Below the pieces are notes generated by a model. It did no database searches and was not told where the DNA came from. It was given only the letters and a program-made list of their open reading frames with translations. Of a stretch of 64,000 nt of DNA, positions 52,290-64,000 are shown piece after piece. This stretch comes from Acanthornis magna (lineage: Eukaryota > Chordata > Aves > Passeriformes > Acanthizidae). Where the stretch lies: positions 4,569,501-4,633,500 of the forward strand of contig JAWUZG010000027.1 in NCBI GenBank assembly GCA_036785705.1, given 5' to 3'. The first letter of the stretch is position 1; each line of letters opens with the position of its first letter. The translations under genes and the position numbers were made by a program.

Positions 52290-52432
52290 TGCACAGAACC
52301 CTGGAAGTACTCGAGGCCAGGTTGGACAGGGCTGGGAGCACCCTGCTCTAGTGGAAGGTGTCCCTGCCCGTGGCAGGGGGATTGAAACAAGATGATCCTC
52401 AAGGTCCCTTCCAACCCACGCAAGGCTCTGGC
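52290..52432 (+). mobile_element. CR1 LINE fragment, 3' end
   Basis: Reads in the CR1 sense direction: gaggccaggttggacagggc, gaaggtgtccctgcccgtgg, then gatgatcctcaaggtccctt and ccaacccacgcaaggc. This is the only CR1 copy on the plus strand in the window, about 140 bases long, with the terminal octamer repeats not clearly present. Confidence 0.9.
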
Positions 52433-54417
52433 AAACTGCAGTTTGTAGGGGTCCATTTACTCCTGCAGCCTGGGATGAGACCAAGTAACATTGCAGGAAA
52501 TCCAGCTACCACTGCAATAAAGTAGCACGGAACAGGAAATCCCACCATTTCCACTCCATACAGATTGGGAAGAAAGCATGCATTACTACCAAGTAAATAA
52601 AAATTGAAGTTTTCAAGAGCCAACCCTTTAGAAAAGATCTCTTTCCTTAAAAATTTCAGGAAAAAAGCTGAAGCAACAATAGAGGTTAGATTCTGCAGCT
52701 TAGTGATAAAGTAAATAAATCTTTATACATTCAGAAAGAAAATTCTTTTGGAGGAGGAAACTGACAAGAAACTCTTGAAAAAAACAAGAGTTTCATGTGA
52801 TGATAATGTTAAAAGGAAAACAGAACAACATCAGAGTAAGCACATTTACTTTCACATAAACACACTTGCACACCACCATACGCACTCTCCTTTGATGACT
52901 AGCATTTAATGAAAGTGATTTCAAGAGATCATTTAAAATTCTTCTTCCTAAAAACCTTGAATCTCAAACACAAATCCAATTCTAACAACGGATATTAAGG
53001 GTTTAGCCTAAGGCCCCACTGCAGAAAAGCTGCAGCTGTGTAAGACATTCCTACAGCTCAGCTGTTCAGTGTCCCTTCTTGCCACACCCATATATACATC
53101 AATCATATATGGGTCATTGGAGAACCCCTCATTGCTTTAGTGCATAGCCAGCCAGGGCAGCTTAATTCGTTTCTGCAGCACTGACTGTGATCTCGGGGAA
53201 CAGCAGCTGAACGCTCTTGCTCAGCTTGAGGGCACTGTGGTGGGTGACACCCCAGCTTTTCCATCACCCACTCTGCCTCTCCTCTTCAGGGCTTTTTTCC
53301 TCAAGGACATAAAGTTATTTAGAGGCTCCTCTCAGACAGCAACAATTCAAGCAATTTTCTATATTGCTTGCTCACAATCCTGATTCAGCTGTAAATAGAT
53401 TCCCAGCTGAAAGTTCATGCACAGCATTTTTTAAGCTGTATTAAAGCTAGATAGACACAGACTGACATGCACTGATGCTAAAGACTCCAAAGTACTGCAC
53501 TATTATTCAGGTATTTTCCTGTGGCAAAAAATACAGACATTTTGGAGGAGAGATGTTAACCCTACTGAGTCCAACAATGAACTCTCCAGGTTCCTGAATT
53601 TGAAACATTTTCCACTTGCAATTCTTGTTGCAGAAACGTGTGCTCACCTGCTAAAGGAAGAAGAAAACAGGACTGAATAGCAGACAGGGAAGACTCTGCA
53701 GCAGGTTTCCAAGAATCAACATGAAAATTCTTGACAGGCGATACAAACTGGTTGCAAAAAAGTCAGCTCTGCAACAAAAGGTGAACAAAAGAGTAGTATT
53801 GTAAATATTGATATTCTACAATATGTTTAAAGAGTGTACTAATAAACCCATAATGACACACATGGAAGTAAAATAAGCACAATATTCAGTGCTGTTCTAC
53901 CTCATCTGTGACTCAAATATTTCTTCTTGCACTTTTCCCTTTCCTATTTTCTTCAGGGGGAATAATTCATTGGTACCATCATCAAGAGCTACACTTATCT
54001 CTAAAGAAGGTAAGAGAGTTTCCATGGGCACAGACAGTACAAGCAGTTCTGTGTCCCAGCATTAAGGAGGTGACAGAAAAAGGTTTGAAATATGCTGCAT
54101 GATCTGCTGTGATCAGCTTTGGAGAGCAGATGTCTTGGAAGGCCCAGGAAAGTCTTAAATGCATCATTTAGAAATACTGGGAATTCTTTCTTTAGGGCTT
54201 CAAATGATGGGTGCAATATCACTGCCTGCCCTGGGCCGGCCTTGAAGTGCCCCTCTGAGGTGACTATTCACACAGTAAACAACCCCAGAGTGGATCAACT
54301 GGTGCAGCGCAGAATTAAGAATTATGTGACTTCTAACCCCTGTACAAACACCTTCATAATTTAAACCATTTTTTTGCAAATAACTGGTCAATAAATATAG
54401 AACACTACCAGGAAAAT

Positions 54418-54480
54418 CATATGTGCATATGTGTGTGTATATATATACATGCACACATACATACATGTACCATATACACA
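54418..54480. repeat. Compound TG/TA/CATA microsatellite
   Basis: Runs of TG, then TA, then CATA/CACA units in an imperfect alternating purine-pyrimidine tract of about 60 bases. Confidence 0.85.
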
Positions 54481-55451
54481 GGTATTCACATGCATCCACA
54501 TTCTGAGTACAGTTCTTCATGCCTTGCACTTTGCACAGTCATTAGTACCAGCTCTAACACATTGCTAAATTTAACTAGAAATACATAGCTGTCCTTTTTG
54601 GCTCAATTCATTCTTTGTATAAACCACTTTTGCTTTTGTTTTGTGACATTTCATACCCACTTTGTAAAGATGTGACTGCACGTGTTTAAAAATACGTATT
54701 TTGAAGTTAATCTTTCCTGTGCTTGAGAGAACTAAATAGCACCCTTATATTCCCACCTTTGTCTGCTCCACAGCTATGAGCTTCATTCTGTTACCACTTC
54801 CTTTAGGCAAACTCAGAGGTGTTAAAGTGAGAACACTGGGCAAAGTCAGTGCATTTTGCCAGCAATGCGCTCAGGAGCACAAACACAGCAGCTCAGCGGA
54901 GAGCTGCAGAACTGAAGAAATCACTCTCAGCGTGGAGGCGGCAGAGCCATGAATTGGTGTCCTAAACACCTGGGCTGAGGTAGGGAAAGAGACCTCTCAG
55001 AAGCATGGGGGAGATAACACAAGAACAAAACCAACATGAGGGATGTGGTGCAAAACCACGAGATACAAACGTGGTCAAGCCAGAGCAACAACGACTCCGT
55101 GGGCACAGCTGGACATTGCATGAGTGATATAAATGAGCATATGGAAAATGTTCCAATTGTATGAGAAACCCACTGATGTGCTTAGGCCTGAGCAGCACAG
55201 AGCTGACTCACAAGATGAATCCTGGGCATTATGTGACCAACACCATCAGTATTATTTAGCTAAAAATAGATGACCGAGATGCTTATGCCAGCTATTTAAC
55301 ATCAAACCAGCTGCTTTAGAAACTTCCACATAACCTTGAGCAGTTATCTGCAAGAAATGTATCATTTTAAGACATTTTCCCAACTGACATGAAGAGAGGC
55401 TTGGTAGTAGGATATTTTAGGTGAAACCCTCCCAGCCAAGGCCTGGGCTCT

Positions 55452-55712
55452 TGTCACGGAGGCTCGGGCAAATCACATGCAGACCATTATGATCAGGTGA
55501 AAGCCATTTATTCCAGATCAGAAGGCTACTTATACATTTTCTACTTCTCTACATCCAAGCAGTAGATTGGTTACTAGCTACTTGTTTACACATGTAAATG
55601 AATCACTTAGAGCGATGGTGAGCTGTCATACAAACGCTGCTTCTGCAGGCTCTGCTAAGCTAATGCTGGATTGTGCACATTTCACTGCCCTGCCTATTAA
55701 GAACACCCAACA
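55452..55712 (-). mobile_element. Solo LTR, 261 bp, with 6-bp target duplication (GGCTCT)
   Basis: On the minus strand it runs from TGTTGGGTGTTC to CCGTGACA and is flanked by GGCTCT at 55446-55451 and 55713-55718. Within it, in minus orientation, a TATA-like tgtataagtag is followed by AATAAA about 25 bases later, a compact LTR layout. A 6-bp duplication is typical of betaretrovirus-like (ERVK) elements. No internal sequence is present. Borders rest on the terminal TG/CA and the perfect duplication. Confidence 0.88.
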
Positions 55713-56138
55713 GGCTCTGGCCAAGCCCTGGCCCCTGCTGGTCAGGAAGTGTGCCATCAGATCCAGAAGCTTCTGTGCTAAAAATATAATCAAGTCATTT
55801 TGACTTGCTGACTTGGGCCTATAATAGCTGGACCCACTTTTGGGGTGAATTTGGAGACCTCAGCTACGGGTGGACGCACCGTGAAGGATTCTCCTAATTG
55901 CCAGGAAGGGTTCTCCAGGTCCTTGCTGCGAAATGGGGCTTTATTTATATTTAGGCAATTGGTGATGTATCTTTCTCCATCACTATCCTTTCTCCCATGC
56001 AGTAATGATTAGGTGCATTACTTTGCTTATATTTGCTTGTTGCTAAAGCCAAGCACATAGCTTTATTGAATGTATCGTTTTACTTTTGTGTTGCCTTAAT
56101 ATTTGCGGTAAAATAAATTCCATTGGTGTCTGTGTCCT
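55713..56138 (+). mobile_element. Probable older LTR fragment interrupted by the 261-bp solo LTR
   Basis: The stretch has a TATA-like cctataatagctgg near 55820, a run typical of LTR U5/R regions and an AATAAA at 56112-56117 followed by ttccattggtgtctgtgtcc. Removing the 261-bp LTR restores a continuous ggcctgggctctggccaagc, so the host segment may begin near 55416. No terminal duplication was found, and the family (ERVL-like) is from general resemblance only. Confidence 0.4.
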
Positions 56139-56196
56139 TTAAATGGCCCCATCAATTGGCAGAACACCCACTGATTTCAGACACATATTATCAACA

Positions 56197-56231
56197 GAGA
56201 ACCAATTAGCAATAATAGCTAATTGGTTCTC
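56197..56231. repeat. Perfect inverted repeat, 14-bp arms, 7-base loop
   Basis: The arm GAGAACCAATTAGC at 56197-56210 is followed by AATAATA and then its exact reverse complement GCTAATTGGTTCTC at 56218-56231. It contains two oppositely oriented CCAAT/TAATT cores. It lies about 60 bases past the probable older LTR fragment. Confidence 0.95.
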
Positions 56232-59200
56232 AAAAACTGAGGTGCTTACGGGTATGAAACTAATGTTTTACTTGGAGAGCCTGCCTTGACATTTCTATGC
56301 TAATAGATTTTTTTAAATCCTCCATTTTGCCTATAGCCAGTGATAACTTGACCAGCCAGGATAGTAAGCCTACATCATAGCAAAATTGTTTTGGATTTGA
56401 GAAGGTAATTTCAGAGTAAAACTCCACTGGCTTTTTTACTTAAACTGACTTAACTTTGATGATTAAAGCTCAGCTATTCCATCGATGCAAGCAGGAAGTA
56501 CAAATTATAATTTTTTAAATTTTTAAAATACGTTTATCTCGCTTTCATCTAATATTTGGTATATCCTAAACTACCTATAGGTTCAGGAGTGAAAGAGAAT
56601 GCCTAAAAAAAACCAACCCATGACGCTGTTGTACAGAAATTTCAGGACACTGTAATTAAACTTATTCCTTTCTCCAGCTGAGCAATCCACTCTTTGGCAG
56701 ATAAAGCAAATAAAAAATTCATTTGCCATCAAGTATTGATACCATCCCTTAAAGCAGGCACTTCCCAGAAACAGAATTTCAGAACTGCATGACAGTTTTC
56801 TCAGGCATACGCTGCTGGCCCACCCTGCCACTTTGCTCCAGGGAAAGCAGCAACACAAGGCTCTCAGAAAAATCACTGTTAATGACCCAAAACTACCATC
56901 AGGTTGTAGCTTTAGAGACCTCCTGACCAGCATGGAAAGAAGCATGACTCCAGAGGCTTTTGGACCCTAATGCTGCCACGAAATCCTGAGCCATGTCAAA
57001 CTGCTCTGTGCCACAGGGCAGTGCAAAAGTAAATTCTACATGTGAGGCACTGGAGGAAAAAATGTATGTGGTTACTGATGCTGTTTGGGAATTTGTTTAA
57101 AACCAAAATGTTACACCTGGCAGAGATAATAGTTGTCCAAATGTTAAGGAGTATTCAAAAATAAAGGGCAAACCACAGGATCACTCCTCACTAGTGCATT
57201 ACAAATAATGGATCTGCCCTCTTTTTCTAAGTGACTGTATTTTGAAATTAATTTATTTATGTGGGTGAAATTGATTTCTCACACAGCATGAACTTGCTCA
57301 GTGAAGGGAATATCCATTCCTCCTCAGTGCTGACAAAGAGAGCTGCTGTAAATCAGTATTTCAGTGTAGCTGACAAGAGTTGCCCCACTTATCATCTACT
57401 GCTCAGCCAGCCAGAGCCTGAGAAATCGGTCACACAGAGTCCAATTTCAGCTGTTACTGTGGATGTCTTTCAACTCAGCAATGAGCGGCCGGCAAATAAG
57501 CCCTATCATTTCAGCGAGTGCATTCAACAAAGGTGCAAGCCAAGAATCAAAGCTCTGGCTGCAAATGGTGATTACAATTAAACTTCAATCAGTCTGGCAG
57601 GCTGACGTGACCACGGTCTGTTGTGTTAAAACCCACCGTGGCTCTACTACGGACCTTTTCCTACTGAAAAATTTTAATTTGAGGCTGCAATGACAGGGCA
57701 GTGTATTGATGGCTGGGGACTGAAAAGGCCTTGGTCGCTACTTACAAAATTTTGCCAGCTCAGCTCAATCAACCTCAAGCGTGGAAAGAAGTGCATGGGA
57801 AGAGTGAAAAGACATCAATATAAAATGCACCATCTGTAGTCTTGGCTCTACTCTTCAAGTTACACGCATGTAGATTTTCCTTCAGGCTAGCTGAGCTTTA
57901 TTTCAATGGCCTTTTGTGCTCCTGGGGTTCACCTCCCCTGCCATTTAACTCATCAGCCTACAACTGGTACCAACAAAAAGAACCACAGGGTTCAGCTTCT
58001 GCTTGGCTTCCCAGGCACCACGTTTCATTCCTCTTTCAAACTTGAAGAAGTCAAAAGACTTCTTTTTTTTTTATCAGAGATAAAAAGGTGACAGTACTTC
58101 TTCTGGGCTTTACATCCCTGATCTTTCTCCTTCAAAACAATACTTCACTTTAATGGAATTAAAGTTCTTACTATAAATTCAAATTGTAGCTAAAGGTTGG
58201 ATTCTGATGAGTTCTGGCAAGAGAAGAAGATAGAAAAGCCCCTGTTGACTTTGCCTGGGGCAACATCCTACCTCACGCAAATAATTAGATTGTTTCTAAG
58301 GGTGACTTCTCATAGCTGATTTGCTGACAGTCCATTTCTGTTGCATGTATTGCTGACTTTCTTTTCTGAAGCACTACTGACACTTAATCTATTTTTATAT
58401 CTCTGAGGACATCACCTAATGAAGATCAAAACCTAAAGGAAATAATTCTCCTGAAAATCCTTGGTGCTACTCTTAAAAGAAATAAGATGGAAAAGCTATA
58501 GAAAGCTCTGCATTAAAAAGTGTCAAATTTAACTCTGAAGACAAAAAGAAAGCTAGAACATACTAAAAACAAAAATGAAAATTTAAGGGGCTGATTACAT
58601 GATTAACATGGTCTAAAAGCATCAAAATATCCCCCTCAGATTATGACTTTTTCAATATTCAAAGCTCCTACTTAAAACCTCTCCTCACACTCACAGCCAC
58701 AGAAATTCATATTTAGGATCCCTCTCATTCTTCCCTTCCCATAGACTCATCTTAAACATAAGAACTAACTGATCGCAGGGACGGTGGTGCACAGATCCCT
58801 GCACAGGTGAGGGTAGTGATGTTCCACTCTGCACCTAGTGAACTGCATTTCACAGCACCCCAAGTTTAACTCATATTCAGCTAAATGAAAACACCTCACA
58901 AGCAAAGCTTCCAAATGCAACTGCATCACTGCCAGCATTTTCACGCTGCAAGCAGGCTATAAATTTAACCCCGGAGGTAGAACAGTAACACATTTTTCAA
59001 CAGGTGAACTACAATTTAACAAAACAGATAAAAAACATTGTGATGGCAATGTTCCTCAAATTCATAAATGTCTTTACAGACCGAGATTTTTAAATCTTTC
59101 TGCATTGCTTTAGCTCTGCCTTAATGAAAATCACAGAAAAATATTGAACAATTTCAGCAGGAAAAGACCAGAAAATCCTATTCATAGCATGCATAATTTG

Positions 59201-61582
59201 AAGCTAAGTTCACCTTTGATGTATTAGTGCCTTGGTTTACAGGCTGACCATTTACAAGTCTCATATGAAAGTCAACACCCCACAGTGATTTCAATAAAAC
59301 ATTAAAGCTTCAGGTTAACTCAAGGAAAAGAGTTCTTGAATGGGTGAGCACAGCATAACAAGACACTAAAAGTTCCCTTTGAACTTTCCGTGGGCTCTTT
59401 CAGGACAAAACAGAAAGGTCTCTCCTTTGCTTCTATTAAAGCACTTGAAGTCATGAATTTTTGAAGCAGCATTTGAAGGGTTTTACTACTAGAGGATGCA
59501 GTCAGTGTAAACGAGGTCATTTTGTAAGAACTTCACTTGAGAACCCACTGGGTCTCCTTTGCTAGCTCAGACACTTTAGGAATCTCGCAGACAAGAACTG
59601 TCAACTGCTTTACCTCTGAATTTGAAAACTGAATAAACCCAGGCAGGATTTTTTGCACAGCAGCCTAGCACTACCTCTGCAGCAACACTTCTCTGCCCAC
59701 CACAAAAAGCATTCCACTTCATCTGCCTTTGCTTTTGACTGAAATGCCAACATTTCTTATTGGCTTCCTTCCTCATTCCCAAGAGCTGTGGGAGGTGGGA
59801 AAACAAAAAGGGAACATGTCAATTTGTCCTCCTATTTATAAGCAATTTCTGCCTGGTGGGGAGGTCCTGCCCAGAGTCATCCTCACCCAGTGAGCCCAGC
59901 GCTCAGCCTCTCTGCAGAGGTGCCAGACCACACGTGGAAAACATTTGCAGGAACAGAAGCTTCCTATTAAGAACAGCAGCAACCCTCTAAGGAGATTAAG
60001 ACAGTGATGGATCCTGGGTAACCTGGACTCACAGCCAGCTTAGAGAAACAAATTTCACCCTTCTCATCCAAGCCACCACTCCTGGCATGGCCAGCAGCGA
60101 GCAAGCTTTGGAAGGAGCATCAGGAGAGGAGGAGAGAGGCATCTGACAGCAGAGCAGAGCCAAGAGTGACTTCCAATGCTGCAGGAATTTATAGTCTGCA
60201 TGGCAAAAAGGAATTATGAAGTCACAACCCACAAATCCCCTTGGCAACTTTATCTATCTCTTTTCACACTTCTGTGCTGAACATGCTCTAAGGATCACCG
60301 AGGTTATCATGGGCATCTCTGCTCAAACCACCAGGCTTCTGGCACAGCACCTTTCAGGAACACACCTCTCACATCACTCTATTTTTAGAGCAGAGCTGGG
60401 TTTACTTATTTCCACGGCAGGGAGCACAGAGCCTGACGATGCCAGCAACAGCACCAGGTAAAGGCATATGCAGAACCTGTAGTGGAGCTTTAGAAGAGAT
60501 GCTCACAAGGTCCCAGTTGCAAACAAAAACTCTGAGTGGATGGCAAGATTGGGTGAAAGGAATGGGAAACATTGTAATTCTCAATTTCCAGGGCCACTAT
60601 GACTACAGGGAAACTTAAAAAAAAAAAAGGAAAATAAAGAGTTCAATCCTTACATGAATGGTACTCTAATGTCATGAATCCTGAGAACAGAAGTAATTGT
60701 CACTTGCATTTAACAGTATGAGGGAAACAGGAAAAAAATGAGTAAGAATATTAAGTAGGCATTTCATCCTAAGCTCATTACAGATGTTTCCAAGTCTGCA
60801 AAGAGAAATTTAAGAAATTATGCCACTACCGTCCCTTCTGCCCCTTCACTTGCCCTACCAAAGCAAGGATGTCCGAGAGGCAGTGTTTTACTGTTGCTGT
60901 TTAAATTCAGTGGTGTCAGCTCTGCTGCCAAGGGAGGTGAGGCTTCGGTGAAGCTGCCAGATGCAATACTGAGATACTTTCTGTTCCAGCAACCTTGCAG
61001 ATTTTGAAGAAGGGCAGCAAATAGCTGGAGGCAGCAACTTCTTATATTTCCTCTGACATTTCTACCACATTCTCAGACTCGGATTCTGACTCTGCATGAG
61101 ATGGCAGCTGCCTAGTCAAAAGCTTCCCCAGGAAACCAAGAAATATGAGAACACAGCCTGCATCTGCTGCCATTCTCAGAGCACACACCGCTGCCTGAAC
61201 CCCTCAAGAATAACAGGAGAAAAGGATATAAAAGAAGCTTTTGTCTCGTCTCCAGTGAGGATGATATGCCCAGACATCAGAGGACAATTTACTGTGGGAG
61301 GAGACAGAGCAGGTCTCTCATCTCCTGGTTGACAGACTCTGGGAGTATAGGGCTTGGACTCACATAGGGTAAGCTGGCAAGGTTGGCAAGTTCATGGCTC
61401 CATTGATCCTCCAAAACTGAAACCAGCCACAGGCTGGATAAGCCGTATGCCAAAGTCAGGATTTAGTGTGCTGGAGACAGTGTGTAGGGAAAGGTTTTGT
61501 AAGAAATAAACTGACTTCAACAAAAGAAGAGGTAAAGAGAAGTAGCAGCAATTACAGGGCTATCACAAAAAGCACTTGGATT
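56232..61582. other. Noncoding stretch; no gene recognised
   Basis: No recognised repeat or exon. A 12-base A run occurs at 60617-60628. The stretch near 57440-57620 has several CpGs and a TGACGTGA site in otherwise AT-rich DNA and might be a conserved element, but that cannot be judged from a single genome. Confidence 0.5.
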
Positions 61583-62052
61583 TGAAAGGAACAAGAGGGA
61601 GATGTCTTTACAAACAAACTGTGAGGCCTGCTCATAGATAAGGCCAGATACTGATAGGTGAAAGAAGCAATCGGAGGGACCATAAATTCCACAGGAATTC
61701 CATTAATTGACACAGACTGTTACTCACCCAAGGACGTGTTAAATCCCTGGACTTAGAGAAAAAGAACAGAGACACAAAGAAAACAAAGGGTGGGGGGAAT
61801 GTACATTAGAAGGGTCTGTATTAGGCAATTCAGAAAGTCTGTACCTCTCGAGTACCTCAGCCAACGGGGAAAAGAGAGAGGGAACCTGCGGGAGGGAGAT
61901 TCGGATAAAAAGAGGCTGCGTCCTCTAGCAATCTGAGACCCCATGGGAAATGCCCATGATCTCTCCCTTTATTCATGAATAACGTTACAGGACTCCTCTG
62001 TCTCCTTTTTGGACATAAACCTTTGGTGCTTGTGGATTATTGTTTCCTGACA
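61583..62052 (+). mobile_element. Solo LTR, 470 bp, with 4-bp target duplication (GATT)
   Basis: Same family and same orientation as 43657-44127, differing at roughly a tenth or fewer of positions by eye. It starts TGAAAGGAAC, ends CCTGACA and is flanked by GATT at 61579-61582 and 62053-62056. The different duplication shows an independent insertion, not a segmental copy. No internal viral sequence is present. Confidence 0.92.
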
Positions 62053-62056
62053 GATT

Positions 62057-64000
62057 CAACTCAGCTATCTTTTTGTGCTCCTGTCATCACTAATTTATAG
62101 CTGTAAACTGCAAATATATGTGACATAAAAACTGCCATCCCATCATGACCTCTCTGAACAGGTAAGAGAGACACCTTGAGCCCCTAAACCATACTCAGAT
62201 TTTCAGTAATGACTCAGTTGCAGAGCTATTCTCAGGGGTTAAAGACGGCCTGAATGGTCCTTCAGGTTCATGAAGGGACACTTGCCAGTTACTCATCTCC
62301 AGAAAAATCTCTATCATCATTAGTAACACCAGGAGAGGAGTATCAAAAATTGTGTTGTGCTGGATTTTTTCTTTTTATATGGAGTACACAAGGTGTTCTT
62401 CTATTGATGTCAACAGTACTGGATCAGAACCCAGGTTCTGAGGTCATGAGCACCTCGAAGAGCCTGTGCATCTGGGAGAGGAGAGGTAAACTCCACATTC
62501 TTTGCACTGGGTGAACCTCTGAAGACAGCTCAAGTGCCCAGTTGAGATTTCAACAAAGCTATTTACAGCCATTCACAAAAGCACACTACACCTCTGGAAA
62601 TTTTGTTTAGTTTTGTGTCTCTTACCTTGCAGTTCATGCTTGCCTGTTTTCCACATCATTTGATGCAAACATTTTCCTCCCAAATAAAAGGAGGGCATTG
62701 ACCACATATCCCTGGAGCTGGGACTGTCAGAAACTGTGCAGCCATGGGTAGCAGATGGACCCTGAGCTACTGAAGCCTTTAAACACATCCTTAACTAATT
62801 CTAAGCACAGTAGTCCCACTGTAACTCCAATTGGCCATTCCCCTTTGTTTCTAGGTAACTTTTTAATGTTCCAAAACTGCCTGTGCTGCAAAGATATGGG
62901 ATTTGATCCAGAAAAAGCATGTGTGGTGAAATAATGTTTGGTTCCCAAATTCTAAGTCTCTGAAAAGAAGTGCAAAATGAGAGGGAGGGGTTAAGGTTTT
63001 CAAGCAGCTGGAGGCTTTGCCTCGGGGTAGATTTTGTGACCAAGCTATTTAGTAGTATGACTCTTCAGCGATTTGTGTTCACAATACAAGTCATTTGCCC
63101 CGTCTGCGCCGGGTGGAGAGACAGCAACCTGTCAATGGCAGAGCAGCTGCACCACTGCAAGTGGACAGATGGTGAGGATGTAGCTCAATTCTTCCCCTTT
63201 ATTTCCCTCCTATCATCTTCTTTTCTCCAGCCCTCCTCTCCCCCCCAGTTCTTTTGGAGGGGGGAAGGACAACTACTTGGACCTCAGTATGCTTAAAGAG
63301 CAAATTATATTTTCCTTCTAATTATTTCCTGAGTCTCTGTAGTAGCAATGTGTCCTCACCCCAGACAGAAAGCAACTGCTGCTGCACAGCTGCTCTGGCA
63401 TCGGCAGTGCTGGCACATGAACAGAGGGCAGGTGTGATGTCAGTTTTGTTCACCAGCTGCAAAGAAACCAAGGAAGAAAACTCTGCCTGTAGCAGAGGGG
63501 AGTGTGATTTGGAAGCTGCTCCTGCAGAGTGGCTGGTGTTTCAATCAAAGAAAAGCCTAATGGACGAGTCCACTAATTCTTGGATCATGCCAACTGGCAC
63601 TGGGCATTTATCAGAGGACTGAGGGAGGCTCTCGGATCCTCACTGGCATCCAGCTGCCGTGGGCATACAAACACGAATGCTTCAGGATCATCTTGAGGAC
63701 AAGACTAGTACTAGATGAATGAAAGATAAATAACCTTACCACAAAAGGTGATGAAAGGAATCCCAATTCATCAATAGAAAGAACAACCTAAGACGCCTTC
63801 CCCATTCTCCTTCACTTGGTAAGGCAAAAAGTTATCTTAACCACCCAACAGGTTGCCAACTTGGCTGAAGTTCTACACAATTTGAAGCCTTTTAAAATAA
63901 AATCCTTTTCAGACTGTGTGGTGGTGTCTTTTGCTTCCCCATTTTCATCTGCCAGGTTGGCCTCAGTGACTTTCATTGTCATGTTGTCATCCTACTAAAA
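62057..64000. other. Right end of window; no gene recognised
   Basis: Open frames of about 110-120 codons on the plus strand (62970-63622) carry no recognisable domain or splice context. A C-run followed by a G-run lies near 63238-63264. Nothing else can be supported. Confidence 0.5.

Larger units (their letters stand above)
44132..55445. other. Noncoding stretch between solo LTRs; no gene recognised
   Basis: Holds a T-to-G homopolymer junction (47009-47037), a T run (47630-47643), an AAAT microsatellite (48750-48770), a plus-strand CR1 fragment (52290-52432) and a mixed dinucleotide repeat (54418-54480). Open frames such as those around 47845-48340 overlap on both strands and look like chance. 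Confidence 0.6.

Noticed and set aside
1..64000. CRISPR arrays, operons, phage or other prokaryotic systems, tRNA or rRNA genes
   Set aside because: No regular spaced repeats, dense ORFs or cloverleaf genes were seen. Introns, CR1 and LTRs show vertebrate nuclear DNA.

Overview
The window is nuclear DNA of a bird, most likely a songbird. It carries fragments of CR1, the dominant avian LINE, and a roughly 1 kb LTR of a type I associate with songbird genomes. It also carries the 5' half of a vertebrate gene, PRR5, split into short exons by GT-AG introns. Gene density is low: apart from six coding exons totalling 552 bases, no other gene could be supported.

PRR5 (Protor-1, a Rictor-binding subunit of the mTORC2 kinase complex) lies on the minus strand. 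The exon with the start codon is at 38484-38721. Further coding exons follow leftwards at 30263-30343, 24742-24790, 24030-24087, 20322-20413 and 18080-18220. All six are flanked by canonical splice sites, all phases match, and joined they encode residues 1-184 of a protein that is about 390 residues in the family. The C-terminal half is not in the window, so positions 1-18079 appear to be intron. The start-codon exon has a strong acceptor upstream of its 5' UTR, so at least one noncoding first exon should lie to the right of 38721. I could not place it, and saw no obvious CpG island.

Mobile elements: a decayed passerine-type LTR at 2273-3311; CR1 fragments at about 917-1150, 6733-7135, 23219-23455, 30940-31280 (all minus strand) and 52290-52432 (plus strand); two closely related solo LTRs at 43657-44127 and 61583-62052, each with a different intact 4-bp target duplication; and a 261-bp solo LTR at 55452-55712 with a 6-bp duplication, probably inserted into an older LTR fragment that runs to about 56138.

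The rest is intronic or upstream DNA with simple repeats, an AT-rich degenerate repeat just downstream of the last visible PRR5 exon, a 35-bp tandem duplication beside a PRR5 splice donor, and a perfect 14-bp-arm inverted repeat at 56197-56231. I found no bacterial, phage, CRISPR or other exotic system. The most useful content is the exact PRR5 exon structure and the datable LTR insertions upstream of it.
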